From: Sphingopyxis solisilvae
GTDB taxonomy: Bacteria > Pseudomonadota > Alphaproteobacteria > Sphingomonadales > Sphingomonadaceae
Direction of reading: 5' to 3'
Assembly: GCF_015475875.1 (NCBI RefSeq)
Contig: NZ_JADKYM010000006.1
Coordinates: 1 to 64,000, forward strand
Length of the DNA stretch: 64,000 nt
Part shown: positions 41,613 through 50,936 of the stretch, one piece after another
Numbering within the stretch: position 1 is the first letter of the stretch
How the letters are laid out: each line of letters opens with the position of its first letter
Made by a program: the position numbers and the translations under genes
Notes under the pieces: generated by a model
Told to the model about the DNA's origin: nothing
The model's input: only the letters and a program-made list of their open reading frames with translations
Database searches by the model: none

Positions 41613-43748
41613 TCATTCGGCCGCGACCGCATCCGCATCGTCGTCGTCCGTGGCATCGCCCTCGATGTTCTCGTCAAAGCTTTCGGCGAGGCCGGGCGGC
41701 AGTTCGCCGGCACCATCGTCGTTCGCGACTGCGGGTGAGGCCACCGGTTCGAGCTCGGGCGTGCGCAGCGGTTCGGGGAGCCAGTCGGTATCCTCGAGCA
41801 GTCGTTCGGCCTCGCGGGCCATGTCGGCCTTCTTCAGATGGTCGATCATCTGCGCGAAATTCTCGCCCCGCGCCTCGGTGACGTCGGCGAGGATGCGCGG
41901 CTTGGGCACGGCCGCGAGATAGGCGTCCGCTTTCGCCTTCCAGCCGGCGGCAATGACATCGAGGCCGACCGCGCGCGCGATGACATGGCTGTGCGCGACA
42001 CGCCGCTCGACGCCGTGGGGAGAGATGCGGCCGTTGTCATATTTGACCGCCTCGCGCTGGGCGTTGACGCCGACCGACACGCAATGCGCGAACAAGGCCC
42101 ATTGGTCATCGCTGCCGAGCGCGAGCACCCAGTCCCAGATGTCCTTGTCGCTCTTCGGCATCCGGGTGCGCCATTCCTCCCGCCGCTCGGCGATCGCCTG
42201 CCCGGGCGCGCTGTCGCGAAGGCCCGGAGGCTCGTTCGAGAAGCTGACCGGGTTCACGCGGACCTGCACGCAGCCCTCGCTGCTGTACCCGAAGAAGCAG
42301 GACAGGACGAAGGCGTGGAGCACCGAGACGAAGGCCGTCGCCGGATCCTTGGCGAAAGCATCCTGCAGCGCGAGCGTTCGCCACGCCGTCAGGTCGGAGA
42401 CGAGCCGCTCGGACAGAGGCTTGAGCGTCTCGATCTCCTCCTCGCCGGCCGCCTCGCCGGTCACTGCGGGCGCCGCAGCATCGGTGGAAGCCGAGTCGGC
42501 ATGCTGGCCGCCGGCACTGGCGCCCGCTTCGCCCTCACCGCCTTCGACTTCGGGATCGACCGGTTCGTCCTCTGCTTTCACGAAGCCACGCTCGATCCGG
42601 AGCGATCCATTGGCCTCGATCGACAGGAATGCGCCGGCAATCGCGATCTCGGCGGGATCGAAGATCTGCGGCCGCTCGGTGATCGCGCTTATCGCAGCGT
42701 CGATCTCCTCGAGGCGCGCATGGACCTCTTCGGGGACATAATCGGCGTCGCACCATTCGTTGCTGAGCGCCTCGCCTTCGGTCTCGAGATCGGAGAGCGT
42801 CTTCTGCTCCTCGTCGGTCATCGGCACTTCTTCGCCGTAGATCGCGCGCATTCCGCGGCTCGCGTTCCATGGCGCATCAAGGCCGGCATCGACCCATTTC
42901 CAGCCCTCGCCGCCGATGCGTTCGGCTTCGGATTCGAGTTTCGCGCCGACAAGCTTGTCGAGCAGCGGGGGATCGGTCAGCCAGCCGCCGGCGTCGGCCT
43001 CGAAGAGGTCGCGCACGACGCTGCCGCCCGCATCGACATAGGCCTCGAGCCCGACGAAGCGGACGCGTTTGTCGACGACACGCACGCTATTTTCGGTCAG
43101 CTTCTCGCGAATGAAGGCAGGCGCCGAACTTAAGCTGGTCTTCAGCAGCTCGAACACGGCTTCCTGGCGCTCGAAATCGTCCGAGATCGTGAAGGCCATG
43201 ATCTGTTCGAGCGAGAGGCCGTCCTCGGCATAGACCTTGAGCAGCGCAGGCGACACGCCCGCGAGCTTCAGGCGTTGGCGGACGACCGCCGGCGTAACGA
43301 AGTGATGCGCGGCGATTTTTTCGACATCGTCGCCCTTCTCGGCCATCGCCTGCATGGCGCGGAACTGGTCGAGCGGATGAAGGGATTCGCGCCGGGCATT
43401 TTCGGCGAGGCTGTCGTCTTCGGCAAGGATGCCGCAATCGGCCGGCTTGACGATGCACGGAACGGGAGCATCCCTGGCGAGCCGCTTCTGCTTCACCAGC
43501 AGCTCAAGAGCGCGATATCGCCGGCCTCCGGCCGGAACCTCATAATCCCCGGTTTCCTGGCCGTCGTCATTCAAGACCGGCCGGACATTGAGGCTGGTCA
43601 GCAGGCCTCGCCTCTCGATATCGGCTGCGAGTTCAGCAATAGTTTCCCCGGCGAGGATTTTCCGCACGTTGGATTGGGACAGAAACAACCTGTCGAAGGG
43701 AATGTCGCGAGACTGGTTGAGGGTGATTTTCGGTTGCGTCTTGGCCAT
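41613..43748 (-). CDS. ParB/Spo0J-family partition protein, large
   Basis: A 711-residue ParB-like protein. The N-terminal nuclease/CTPase-type domain includes RDIPFDRLFLSQSNVRK, ELAADIERRGLL and AGGRRYRALELL (the GxRR box). LAENARRESLHPLDQFRAM then leads into a helix-turn-helix DNA-binding domain (ITPAVVRQRLKLAGVSP-like). The C-terminal 450 residues are long, acidic and low in complexity, unlike compact ParBs. GGAG precedes the ATG. It opens the element block and probably serves partition or regulation of the element. Confidence 0.88.
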   Translation of the reverse strand: MAKTQPKITLNQSRDIPFDRLFLSQSNVRKILAGETIAELAADIERRGLLTSLNVRPVLNDDGQETGDYEVPAGGRRYRALELLVKQKRLARDAPVPCIVKPADCGILAEDDSLAENARRESLHPLDQFRAMQAMAEKGDDVEKIAAHHFVTPAVVRQRLKLAGVSPALLKVYAEDGLSLEQIMAFTISDDFERQEAVFELLKTSLSSAPAFIREKLTENSVRVVDKRVRFVGLEAYVDAGGSVVRDLFEADAGGWLTDPPLLDKLVGAKLESEAERIGGEGWKWVDAGLDAPWNASRGMRAIYGEEVPMTDEEQKTLSDLETEGEALSNEWCDADYVPEEVHARLEEIDAAISAITERPQIFDPAEIAIAGAFLSIEANGSLRIERGFVKAEDEPVDPEVEGGEGEAGASAGGQHADSASTDAAAPAVTGEAAGEEEIETLKPLSERLVSDLTAWRTLALQDAFAKDPATAFVSVLHAFVLSCFFGYSSEGCVQVRVNPVSFSNEPPGLRDSAPGQAIAERREEWRTRMPKSDKDIWDWVLALGSDDQWALFAHCVSVGVNAQREAVKYDNGRISPHGVERRVAHSHVIARAVGLDVIAAGWKAKADAYLAAVPKPRILADVTEARGENFAQMIDHLKKADMAREAERLLEDTDWLPEPLRTPELEPVASPAVANDDGAGELPPGLAESFDENIEGDATDDDDADAVAAE

Positions 43749-44089
43749 GAGCCATCTCCGGGGCGGGACGCCGGAAGCCACTCTCCCGACTCTCGATTCC
43801 GCCGCAAGGACCGGAATTCCCTCTGGCTCTCGAAGAGACACCGGCAGGTCCGGCGTTCGGGCCGGATCAGGCAAGGGACCGGCAGGATGGCTTTCGACCG
43901 ATTCCCGGAAGCACCGCGCGGCAGCGCGGTGAACAGCGTCCAAGCTCGCGCTGCCGAAAATTTCACCTCCAGCTAGGAAACCGATCTCGGCCCCAGGATC
44001 CCGGCGTCGGAATCGCTGACGGTTCGCCGAAGACGCACCGCGCCCCTGCCGCGGCCATCATGCCAATCCCGGCGCGGACGGCGTCATCG
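43749..44089. other. Gap upstream of ParB gene
   Basis: About 340 bases with no gene I can support. It must contain the ParB promoter on the - strand. It is the right boundary of the element-type block, but no attachment-site repeat or tRNA was recognised in it. Confidence 0.55.
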
Positions 44090-44209
44090 CTATCCGGTCA
44101 TGGTGGCCGTCGCCCTCTCCATGACCAGGGCCAGGGCTGCCGGGAGCGCATGTGCGCCGAGCGCGCGTTCGCGGGCAACGACAAAGGCAGCGCGTTGCCA
44201 GGCGCTCAC
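44090..44209 (-). CDS. Possible small protein coupled to histidine kinase
   Basis: A 39-residue frame starts at a GTG overlapping the stop of the histidine kinase gene (GTGA). It reads VSAWQRAAFVVARERALG and on to MERATATMTG. The overlap is a pattern seen in real coupled genes, but the product has no recognised motif and could be chance in GC-rich DNA. Confidence 0.3.
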   Translation of the reverse strand: MSAWQRAAFVVARERALGAHALPAALALVMERATATMTG

Positions 44210-45510
44210 CCCAAGTTCGGGCAGGCTTGCACCTTTAAATCGGTCAGCAGGACGCTGGCCTGAAACCCGTCCGGCACAAAGCGGAAGCTGAGCTGCCCTG
44301 CAAGCGCTGCGACCGCGCGCTTTGTAATGGCCAGGCCCAATCCGGTGCCTTCGCCGCCGCGCGCCACGTCGCCTCGTGCAAAGGGCCGAACCATCGCGTC
44401 GCATTGGCCGGAAGACATCCCGCTGCCCCGGTCGGTGACCGCTATCGCGACGCCATTCCCATTTCGCCGGGCCTCGACACGAACCGGCGCGGCACCATGG
44501 CGGACGGCATTGGCAACAAGATTGGCGACTGCACGCGAGAGGGCGTGCGGCCTGGTTCGAACTTCGAGGCCTGCCTCCACCTCGAGGTCGATAGCACCAG
44601 CCGAACCGCTGTCGGCAACGACTTGCGCCAGGAGCGGAGAGATCTCGACTATCTGGATCTCCTCTGTGTCGAAGCTGCCCGCAAAGTCGAGAAATTGGCC
44701 AAGCATGGCCTCGATCCTGTCGACCTGCCGAACCGCGCTCAGCTGCAATTCGGGGTCGCCTCGCATCATTTCGAGCGAGAGGCGCAATCGTGTGAGCGGC
44801 GTTCGCAAATCGTGACTGACACCGCCGAGCATGAGTGCGCGATCGGCCTCGTGATCGGCAAGTCGCTGTGTCAGTCGGTTGAAGGCAGCAGCAACGGTGG
44901 AAATTTCAGGCGGGCCTCCGGCATCTATCGGCTCGGGCGGATGATCGGGGCTATAGGCGTCGACCGCTGCAGTCAGGCGCCGCAATGGTCGGTCGAGACG
45001 GCGCTGAATCAACAGTCCCGCGAGCGAAGCGACGACGAAGGCGACACCGAGCGCGGTCAGGAGGCTGAACATGGCGCTCCGCTTGCGCGGCGGCGTCATA
45101 CTGACCCAATATTCCTCTCGCCCCAGCGTCAGGCGCACCCATAATCGGTCGCCGGGATCGGTGATCCAGTCGAGACTCTCCTGTCTGTCCAGGCGTCCCG
45201 CGAGGGCACGCATGAAATGGACTTCAATGATCGACGGGAAGCGTCGCCCGTCCGCAGGCGGATTCGCGAGTGGCCGAACGAGCAGATTGTCGCCGCGATT
45301 CAGGTCGGCGAGCACCGCGGCGCGGCGCGACCGCGGCATGTCGGCCATGGCGTTAGACAGCGCTTCGATCATGTCGGCCGTCACGTCCGCGACACGGGCA
45401 GTCTGCGGTCCGATGACTAGCAATTGCACAAGCAGCCCGGCAAGCAGCTGTCCCGCCAGCACGATGCCGACCAGCATCGCGACCTTTCGCTTCGCGAAGC
45501 GCTCAACCAT
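44206..45510 (-). CDS. Sensor histidine kinase (EnvZ-like)
   Basis: A 434-residue sensor. Two membrane helices (about 10-34 and 149-168) flank a periplasmic sensor of about 110 residues. A HAMP segment follows (RLDRPLRRLTAAVDAY), then the phosphoacceptor His233 in GVSHDLRTPLTRL and an ATPase domain with NLVANAVRHGA, DRGSGM and GEGTGLGLAI. It overlaps the response-regulator gene upstream by eight bases. The stimulus is unknown. The divergent secreted Asn/Gly/Ser-rich protein is a candidate target. Confidence 0.92.
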   Translation of the reverse strand: MVERFAKRKVAMLVGIVLAGQLLAGLLVQLLVIGPQTARVADVTADMIEALSNAMADMPRSRRAAVLADLNRGDNLLVRPLANPPADGRRFPSIIEVHFMRALAGRLDRQESLDWITDPGDRLWVRLTLGREEYWVSMTPPRKRSAMFSLLTALGVAFVVASLAGLLIQRRLDRPLRRLTAAVDAYSPDHPPEPIDAGGPPEISTVAAAFNRLTQRLADHEADRALMLGGVSHDLRTPLTRLRLSLEMMRGDPELQLSAVRQVDRIEAMLGQFLDFAGSFDTEEIQIVEISPLLAQVVADSGSAGAIDLEVEAGLEVRTRPHALSRAVANLVANAVRHGAAPVRVEARRNGNGVAIAVTDRGSGMSSGQCDAMVRPFARGDVARGGEGTGLGLAITKRAVAALAGQLSFRFVPDGFQASVLLTDLKVQACPNLG

Positions 45511-46213
45511 CCGGGCTGCAGGTCAGCATATATCCTACTCCCCATATGGTGCGCACGAAGCGCGGCGTATCTGTGTCATCGCCGATGGCCTTGCGCAGAC
45601 GGCCGATCTGGACATCGATCGCGCGGTCGGTGATTTCTGCATCGCGACCAAGCGCGCGATCGATGAGCTGGGCACGGGTGAGCGGACGCCCGGCGCTTCG
45701 CGCGAGAGCCCCCATCAGAGCGAATTCCCGCGATGAGAGCGCGACGGGGTTACCGTCGCGCAGCACCGTCATCGCCGAGTAGTTTATCGTGAAGGGGCCG
45801 ACGATCACCGTCTCGTCGCGCGACTGGGTGCGCGCTGGGGACAGTCGGCGAAGCAGGGCGTTGATACGGGCGACCAGCTCACGTGGCAGGAAGGGCTTAC
45901 CGAGATAATCATCCGCCCCCATCTCGAGGCCGATGACCCGATCGACGGGATCGCCCCGCGCGGTCAGCATGATGACCGGGATGCCGTCGCCGCCTTCACG
46001 AAGACGGCGCAATATTGCGAGGCCATCCTCTCCCGGCATCATCAGGTCGAGCACGAGGAGGTCCGCGGGCTCACGCTGCAACCCCGCCTCCATGGCGCGC
46101 CCGCTATCCGCCACGCGAACCTCGAAGCCATGTTCGCGGAGAAAGCGCTGTAGCAGGGCTCTCAGTTCCGGGTCATCGTCGACCACCAAAATGCGGGGCG
46201 CCTTGCCGTCCAT
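45503..46213 (-). CDS. OmpR-family response regulator
   Basis: A 236-residue regulator. The receiver domain has Asp56 (VLDLMMPGEDG) as phosphoacceptor, with DDD at 12-14 and Lys in GKPF. The winged-helix DNA-binding domain ends RTIWGVGYML. It is co-transcribed with the kinase and divergent from 46390. A TGACA direct repeat at ten-base spacing lies in the divergent gap and would fit OmpR-type tandem binding. Confidence 0.94.
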   Translation of the reverse strand: MDGKAPRILVVDDDPELRALLQRFLREHGFEVRVADSGRAMEAGLQREPADLLVLDLMMPGEDGLAILRRLREGGDGIPVIMLTARGDPVDRVIGLEMGADDYLGKPFLPRELVARINALLRRLSPARTQSRDETVIVGPFTINYSAMTVLRDGNPVALSSREFALMGALARSAGRPLTRAQLIDRALGRDAEITDRAIDVQIGRLRKAIGDDTDTPRFVRTIWGVGYMLTCSPDG

Positions 46214-46260
46214 CCGCGCACAGTGCCAGCAAGCCCGCGCCCGGGCCAGTGCAGAAGATG

Positions 46261-46275
46261 TGACAAGTCATGACA
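46261..46275. promoter_or_regulatory. TGACA direct repeat, candidate response-regulator site
   Basis: TGACA occurs at 46261-46265 and again at 46271-46275, one helical turn apart, in the 176-base gap between the response-regulator gene and the divergent secreted-protein gene. OmpR-family dimers bind such tandem repeats. Confidence 0.4.
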
Positions 46276-46389
46276 GGCGCGCGGACCCGTCGCACCCTGT
46301 TGCAACTTCGCTCATCGGCGACATCATCACGATATAGTTTTGCGCGATGAAGGGGCGTTCCCATTGATACAACAGACAGGAGTATCGGC

Positions 46390-46899
46390 ATGACCAACAC
46401 CCCGAAAATGTTCGCCGCCCTCGCAGCGACACTGGCCCTCGCCGCGGCGGGCACCGCCGACGCCCGCCAGGGCTCGATCAAGGCGCGCGGCGCAAACGGC
46501 TCGGTTTCTGCCAAGAGCGGTCCCAATGGCACGATGGTCCGCGGTCGCGGAACGGTCCAGAACGATGACGGCTCGGTGACGACCCGCTCCGGCGGCGCCT
46601 ACCAGGGAGCCAATGGAAGCCAGGCCAAGCGCGCTTCGACCACGACGGTCTCGCCCGACGGATCGGCCAGCCGGAGCGGCGAGGCCTATGCCAGCGGTCC
46701 GAACGGCAGCGCAAGCAGCGCCGGCGGCTTCCAGCGAGACGCGAACGGAAACTGGTCGGGCGGGCGTACGACGTCGGCCACCAACGCGAACACGGGTAAC
46801 AGCTATTCCGGGTCGACGGCGATCGATCCTGCAACAGGCAAGCCGGTGCACAGCTCAAGCTGCACCGATGCGGCCGGCACCGTCATACCCTGCCGCTAA
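46390..46899 (+). CDS. Secreted Asn/Gly/Ser-rich repetitive protein
   Basis: A 169-residue protein with a signal peptide (about 1-26, ending ADARQ). Beyond it are degenerate repeats built on A/P-N-G-S or D-G-S, spaced 15-25 residues apart (GANGS, GPNGT, DDGS, GANGS, PDGS, GPNGS). The C-terminus has two Cys in SCTDAAGTVIPC. Such composition is seen in extracellular structural or adhesive proteins. Family not recognised. AGGAG precedes the ATG and it is divergent from the two-component genes. Confidence 0.75.
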   Translation: MTNTPKMFAALAATLALAAAGTADARQGSIKARGANGSVSAKSGPNGTMVRGRGTVQNDDGSVTTRSGGAYQGANGSQAKRASTTTVSPDGSASRSGEAYASGPNGSASSAGGFQRDANGNWSGGRTTSATNANTGNSYSGSTAIDPATGKPVHSSSCTDAAGTVIPCR

Positions 46900-47002
46900 C
46901 CGGGGCCGCCACACCCCCTCCCCCCGGTATGCGAGGGGCGGCCACCGCGAGCCGCCCCTCGCTTTTCCGGCCGCCTGTTCCTCCCTTGCAGGAGATTCGG
47001 TC

Positions 47003-47470
47003 ATGAAGATGAATGCCAGGTCCATCCACGCCCTGCGCAGCGCCGCGCTCGGCCTTGCGCTGACGCTCTCGCTCTTCGCGAGCGCCGGGAGTGCGCAGTC
47101 CTTCCCCGGCGCCCCGGGGAATTTCGATCGCGTCGAAGAGCAACTGCGCGCCGCCGACAAGAATGGCGACGGCTCGGTCAGCCGAAGCGAATATAGGCAA
47201 CAGCGAGCGGCGCAATGGTCCAGCCTCGACCGTGACGGCGACGGCTTCTTCAGCAAGGACGATTTGCCGTCGTTCCTCCAGTCGCGCTGGGATGGCGAGC
47301 GGATCGCCGATTTGCGACGGCAGTTCGATCGAAACGGCGACGGCCGCATTTCCCGGACCGAGTTCGTGGACGGACCGATGCCGGGATTCGATCTCGCCGA
47401 CGCCAACCACGACCAGCTGGTCACAGAAGCCGAGATGAAGGTCGCCGCCCAGAAATTCAAGGCGAAATAG
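47003..47470 (+). CDS. Secreted EF-hand protein
   Basis: A 155-residue protein. The signal peptide (1-31) is followed by four EF-hand-like calcium loops: DKNGDGSVSRSE, DRDGDGFFSKDD, DRNGDGRISRTE and a degenerate DANHDQLVTEAE. It should bind calcium outside the cytoplasm. AGGAG precedes the ATG at 47003. It lies two bases upstream of the sterol desaturase-family gene, so the two are probably one transcript. Confidence 0.9.
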   Translation: MKMNARSIHALRSAALGLALTLSLFASAGSAQSFPGAPGNFDRVEEQLRAADKNGDGSVSRSEYRQQRAAQWSSLDRDGDGFFSKDDLPSFLQSRWDGERIADLRRQFDRNGDGRISRTEFVDGPMPGFDLADANHDQLVTEAEMKVAAQKFKAK

Positions 47471-47472
47471 CG

Positions 47473-48282
47473 ATGCGGCTTGCGATGCAATATCCGGTCG
47501 TGATGGTCGCCATGCTGCTTCTCATCGTCGCCGAATTTGCCTGGCGGCGCGCTGGCAGAGGTTATGATTTCCGCGCGGCGCTCGCGAGCTTCGGCGTAGC
47601 GATCGGGCAGGCAGCCATCCGCCCGGTTACCGGTATTGCGACTCTTGCAATCCTGCAGGCCGCGCACGGCTGGGCCCCGTTCCGCCTCCCCGTCGATGAC
47701 TGGCGGACATGGGCGGCAGGATTTTTCGCAGTCGAGTTCACCTACTATTGGTTTCACCGCGCGAGCCACCAGATACGCTGGATGTGGGCGACCCATGCCG
47801 TGCACCACAGCACGCGCGAACTGATCCTGCCTTCGGCGATCCGCCTCGGGTGGACAGAGTTTTTTTCGCTCGGCTGGCTGTTCTTCGCGGCGCTCGCGCT
47901 TGCCGGATTCCCAGCTGTCGTGATCGGCGTGCTCCTGGGGTTGAACCTGATCTATCAGTTCCCGCTCCATACCGAGGCGATAGGCAGGCTTGGACCGCTC
48001 GAATGGGTGTTGAACACGCCCTCGCACCATCGAGCCCATCACAGCAGCGACGCCGCCTATCTCGACTGCAATTTCGGCGGCGTTACGATCATCTTCGATC
48101 GCCTGTTCGGCACGTTTCGCGCGGAACCCGTCGGCGGAGGGCTCACCTACGGTCTCGTCAAGCCGGTGAACTCGAACAACCCCTTGCTGATCGCGCTTCA
48201 TGAATGGGGTCGCATGTTCTCCGACATGGTGGCTGCCCGGGGCTTCGCCGCCAGGCTGCGGATCGCAATCGGGCGGCCCTGA
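47473..48282 (+). CDS. Sterol desaturase/fatty acid hydroxylase family protein
   Basis: A 269-residue integral membrane di-iron enzyme. Histidine clusters are YWFHRASH, HAVHHST, QFPLHTE and SHHRAHHSSD, and there are four or more hydrophobic segments. Members hydroxylate or desaturate lipids, carotenoids or sterols. The start is two bases after the EF-hand gene stop. The substrate is unknown. It is not in contact with an obvious lipid pathway here. Confidence 0.9.
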   Translation: MRLAMQYPVVMVAMLLLIVAEFAWRRAGRGYDFRAALASFGVAIGQAAIRPVTGIATLAILQAAHGWAPFRLPVDDWRTWAAGFFAVEFTYYWFHRASHQIRWMWATHAVHHSTRELILPSAIRLGWTEFFSLGWLFFAALALAGFPAVVIGVLLGLNLIYQFPLHTEAIGRLGPLEWVLNTPSHHRAHHSSDAAYLDCNFGGVTIIFDRLFGTFRAEPVGGGLTYGLVKPVNSNNPLLIALHEWGRMFSDMVAARGFAARLRIAIGRP

Positions 48283-48325
48283 CGCCGAAGCGTGGGACGT
48301 CGCGGGTCGCGCCAACGAGGCTATA

Positions 48326-48342
48326 TTGTCAATAATCGACAT
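48326..48342. promoter_or_regulatory. TTGTCAATAAT-type near-palindrome, site 1
   Basis: TTGTCAATAATCGACAT is symmetric in six of eight pairs around a central A. It lies 76-92 bases upstream of the TauD-type dioxygenase start, and its left arm could double as a -35 box. Related sites lie at 50458 and 52608. Confidence 0.5.
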
Positions 48343-48417
48343 AGCTGATATTGCGCGCGGATCGATCCGGTCCGAGGCGGTGCCGAAAGAGCGGAGTAAT
48401 ATCTCGGAGCCGACGCT

Positions 48418-49287
48418 ATGCCCGCCAGCCGCGCCCATCTACGGACCTTCGCCCCTGCCAGCGATCCCTATCGCGAGATCGCGGTCAAGAGACTGACGCC
48501 AGCCATTGGTGCGGAGATTGGCGGTGTCGACCTCGCTGCGCCGATGCCGGACGCCGTCTTCGCCGAGATCGAACGCGCGTTCGCGGAGAATCTCGTGATC
48601 TTCTTTCGCGACCAGATGCTGACGCCCGAGGCTCATCTCGCGTTCGGCCGCAAATTCGGGGAGCTCCACGTCCACCCTGCCGCGCCCAGTGAAGCCGGAC
48701 ATCCCGAGTTGATGGTGATCGCGACCGACGAGAATAGCCCCCGCGCAAATGGTGAAGGCTGGCACTCGGACGTGTCGTGCGATGCGGAGCCTCCGCTCGG
48801 ATCGATGTTATACATCCACACCTGTCCCGAAGTCGGAGGCGACACGCTGTTCGCGAACATGTACGCGGCTTACGAATTGCTGTCGGAAGGCATGAAGCGC
48901 CGCCTCGAAGGCCTGCAGGCCGTTCACGACGGGGAGCATGTCTATCGCGGCCTCTACGCGAACTTGGGTGTCTCCGATCGGCCGGTCTATCCGCGATCGG
49001 TCCATCCGGTTGTCCGCACCCATCCGGTGACGCGGCGCAAGGCGCTCTTCGTCAATTCGGGGTTTACGACCGCCATCGTCGGCCTGTCTCCGGACGAGAG
49101 CGACGCGCTGCTGCGATATCTCTTCGGTCACCTAGCCCATCCGCTATTCCAGTGCCGGTTCCGCTGGACGCCCGGCACTCTCGCCTTTTGGGACAATCGC
49201 TGTGCCCAGCACCAGGCGATTTGGGACTATTGGCCTGAAAGGCGTTATGGAAATCGCGTGACGATCAAGGGCGCCGCCCCTTTCTGA
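48418..49287 (+). CDS. TauD/TfdA-family 2-oxoglutarate dioxygenase
   Basis: A 289-residue Fe(II)/2-oxoglutarate dioxygenase. Iron ligands are His116 and Asp118 (GWHSDVS) and His265 (RCAQHQAIW); an Arg in ERRYGNRVTI binds 2-oxoglutarate. The family oxidises taurine, aryloxyacetates, sulfate esters or similar; which one is not readable. GGAG precedes the ATG. It stands alone behind the TTGTCAATAAT-type site and is convergent with a serine hydrolase. Confidence 0.9.
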   Translation: MPASRAHLRTFAPASDPYREIAVKRLTPAIGAEIGGVDLAAPMPDAVFAEIERAFAENLVIFFRDQMLTPEAHLAFGRKFGELHVHPAAPSEAGHPELMVIATDENSPRANGEGWHSDVSCDAEPPLGSMLYIHTCPEVGGDTLFANMYAAYELLSEGMKRRLEGLQAVHDGEHVYRGLYANLGVSDRPVYPRSVHPVVRTHPVTRRKALFVNSGFTTAIVGLSPDESDALLRYLFGHLAHPLFQCRFRWTPGTLAFWDNRCAQHQAIWDYWPERRYGNRVTIKGAAPF

Positions 49288-49373
49288 GGCGATTATGCGC
49301 GGCCGCCCGGTCATCTGTCGTCGCAGCGATTCGACGCCTTGCTGCCCCGCCGGCGTGGCCCGGAACCGACGCT

Positions 49374-50384
49374 TCAGTCCAGCAAGAGCCTGAGGAAGTC
49401 GGCATCGGACCATTTGGTCGCGGGGTCCGCGCCGGGGCCGAGCGCGGCGAGGTCGAGCCGCGCCTGGCGCACGATGACAAGTCCGCGCGAAGGGATGACG
49501 TATAGCCGCTGGTCTCCGGCCCCCGCCGCGAGCACCAGGTCGCGAGGCAGTTCGGCGGCGCGGCGGCCGATGTCGGTCGACGCCGTGACGGGATCGGCAC
49601 CTGGCGCAATATGGGGGAGCCACCAGGTGAGGCCATAACCGGGATTGGCCTTGCTGCCTTTGAACAGCTCCGCGAATGCCACGGGATCGACGAGCGATTT
49701 CCCGTCCTTCGTGCCGCCGGCGCGGATGAACTCTCCAAATTTTGCCCACTCGCGCGCCGTCAGGACCATCCCTTGCGGCAGCAGCGGATTCCCGTCGGCA
49801 CCTCGTCGCCACTGCGCCACCGACATTCCCAGCGGCTTCAATATCCGGTCGCCGACATAGGTTTCGATGTCGCCCGGCCGGCCGGCGGCGACAAGCTTGC
49901 GCCGGAGGATCTCTCCGAACAACTGCATCGGGGCCGGCCCATAATGAAATTCGGTTCCGGGCGCGGCGACCAGATCCTGCGCGGCTGCTTCCGCATATGT
50001 TGGCGGCTTGCCGATCGCGCTGACCTGTCCACCCGTCATCGAAAGGAGATGCCTCAGGGTGACGTCCTTCTTCAGGGGGGTCCCGGACCATTCCCTGATC
50101 GTTGCGGCGACCGGCTCGTCGAGGGTCAGAAGACCGTCCTGCACCGCCGCTGCGGCGATAATCCCGACAAAGCTCTTCGTCCCGGACCAGAGTTCATAGG
50201 CTTCCTCCGCGGCGCCCTTATGGGTGTCACAGACGATTGCTCCATTCTGCAGGACCAGGACGGACAGGCCCCGGCGGCTGTCCGAATAGGCGGTCGCCGC
50301 CGCGCAGCCGGCCCCGGTCGCGGCGATCGCGTGGCCGGGGGCTGCCAACGCCAATGCCGCGAGTATAATCCTGTATCTTGCCAT
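49374..50384 (-). CDS. Beta-lactamase-fold serine hydrolase (class C-like)
   Basis: A 336-residue secreted serine hydrolase. A signal peptide (1-22) is followed by the SxxK motif SGTK (Ser67, Lys70) in ELWSGTKSFVG and a YGP-type second motif (FHYGPAPMQLFGE). Such proteins act as esterases, peptidases or beta-lactamases. The start at 50384 was chosen for the signal peptide. A near-palindromic site lies 74-90 bases upstream of it. Confidence 0.88.
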   Translation of the reverse strand: MARYRIILAALALAAPGHAIAATGAGCAAATAYSDSRRGLSVLVLQNGAIVCDTHKGAAEEAYELWSGTKSFVGIIAAAAVQDGLLTLDEPVAATIREWSGTPLKKDVTLRHLLSMTGGQVSAIGKPPTYAEAAAQDLVAAPGTEFHYGPAPMQLFGEILRRKLVAAGRPGDIETYVGDRILKPLGMSVAQWRRGADGNPLLPQGMVLTAREWAKFGEFIRAGGTKDGKSLVDPVAFAELFKGSKANPGYGLTWWLPHIAPGADPVTASTDIGRRAAELPRDLVLAAGAGDQRLYVIPSRGLVIVRQARLDLAALGPGADPATKWSDADFLRLLLD

Positions 50385-50457
50385 GAACCTGCTCCCACCT
50401 GCTCGGCTTTGCCTACATTCTGACCGCGCCTGCCGTTTGTGAGAAAGACCGCGGCCA

Positions 50458-50474
50458 TTGTCAATAATTGGCAA
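50458..50474. promoter_or_regulatory. TTGTCAATAAT-type near-palindrome, site 2
   Basis: TTGTCAATAATTGGCAA is symmetric in seven of eight pairs around a central A, the best of three sites. It lies between the divergently placed start of the serine hydrolase and the end of the thioesterase gene, 74 bases upstream of the hydrolase start. Confidence 0.55.
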
Positions 50475-50534
50475 AGAACCGGCCGGGATCGGCATTCGGA
50501 GACATGGCACCGATGTCGCGAGACATGCCTGCCC

Positions 50535-50936
50535 TCAGATTCTGAACTCGCACTGCGCAGCGCAAATCGGCTTGTCCGGCCCGAGCTGCCATGCCTCGCC
50601 GTGAACGACGGCAACGCGGCGGCCGATGCGCCTCACCTGGGGTTTTGAAAAGGTCGGGACCGGGCCAGCGCTGGCGATATATTGCAGGTTGATGCTGATC
50701 GGGCGCGGCGGGGTGTGAAGCCCCGCAACCCGCGCCAGTTCGGCGGCGCAGCAGAGTTCGAGGAAGGCCGCTATCGCCCCGCCATGCAGCGCCGGGAGCT
50801 GCACGTTGCCCACCAGCCTCTCGCGTTCGACAAGCCGATAAAGATGCGCGCCATCGCTTTCGTCCATCTCGACCCCGAGGAAGGCGGCGAACGGAGAATG
50901 GGCGAGGATGTCACCTGTTGGGAACGGCTTGTTCAC
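50535..50936 (-). CDS. PaaI-type hotdog thioesterase
   Basis: A 133-residue hotdog-fold protein, with LPALHGGAIAAFLELCCAAEL as the catalytic helix region and SINLQYIASAGP on the beta-sheet. It probably hydrolyses an acyl-CoA. It starts at a GTG overlapping the stop of the next thioesterase-like gene (GTGA), so the pair is co-translated and may form a heteromeric enzyme. Confidence 0.85.
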   Translation of the reverse strand: MNKPFPTGDILAHSPFAAFLGVEMDESDGAHLYRLVERERLVGNVQLPALHGGAIAAFLELCCAAELARVAGLHTPPRPISINLQYIASAGPVPTFSKPQVRRIGRRVAVVHGEAWQLGPDKPICAAQCEFRI

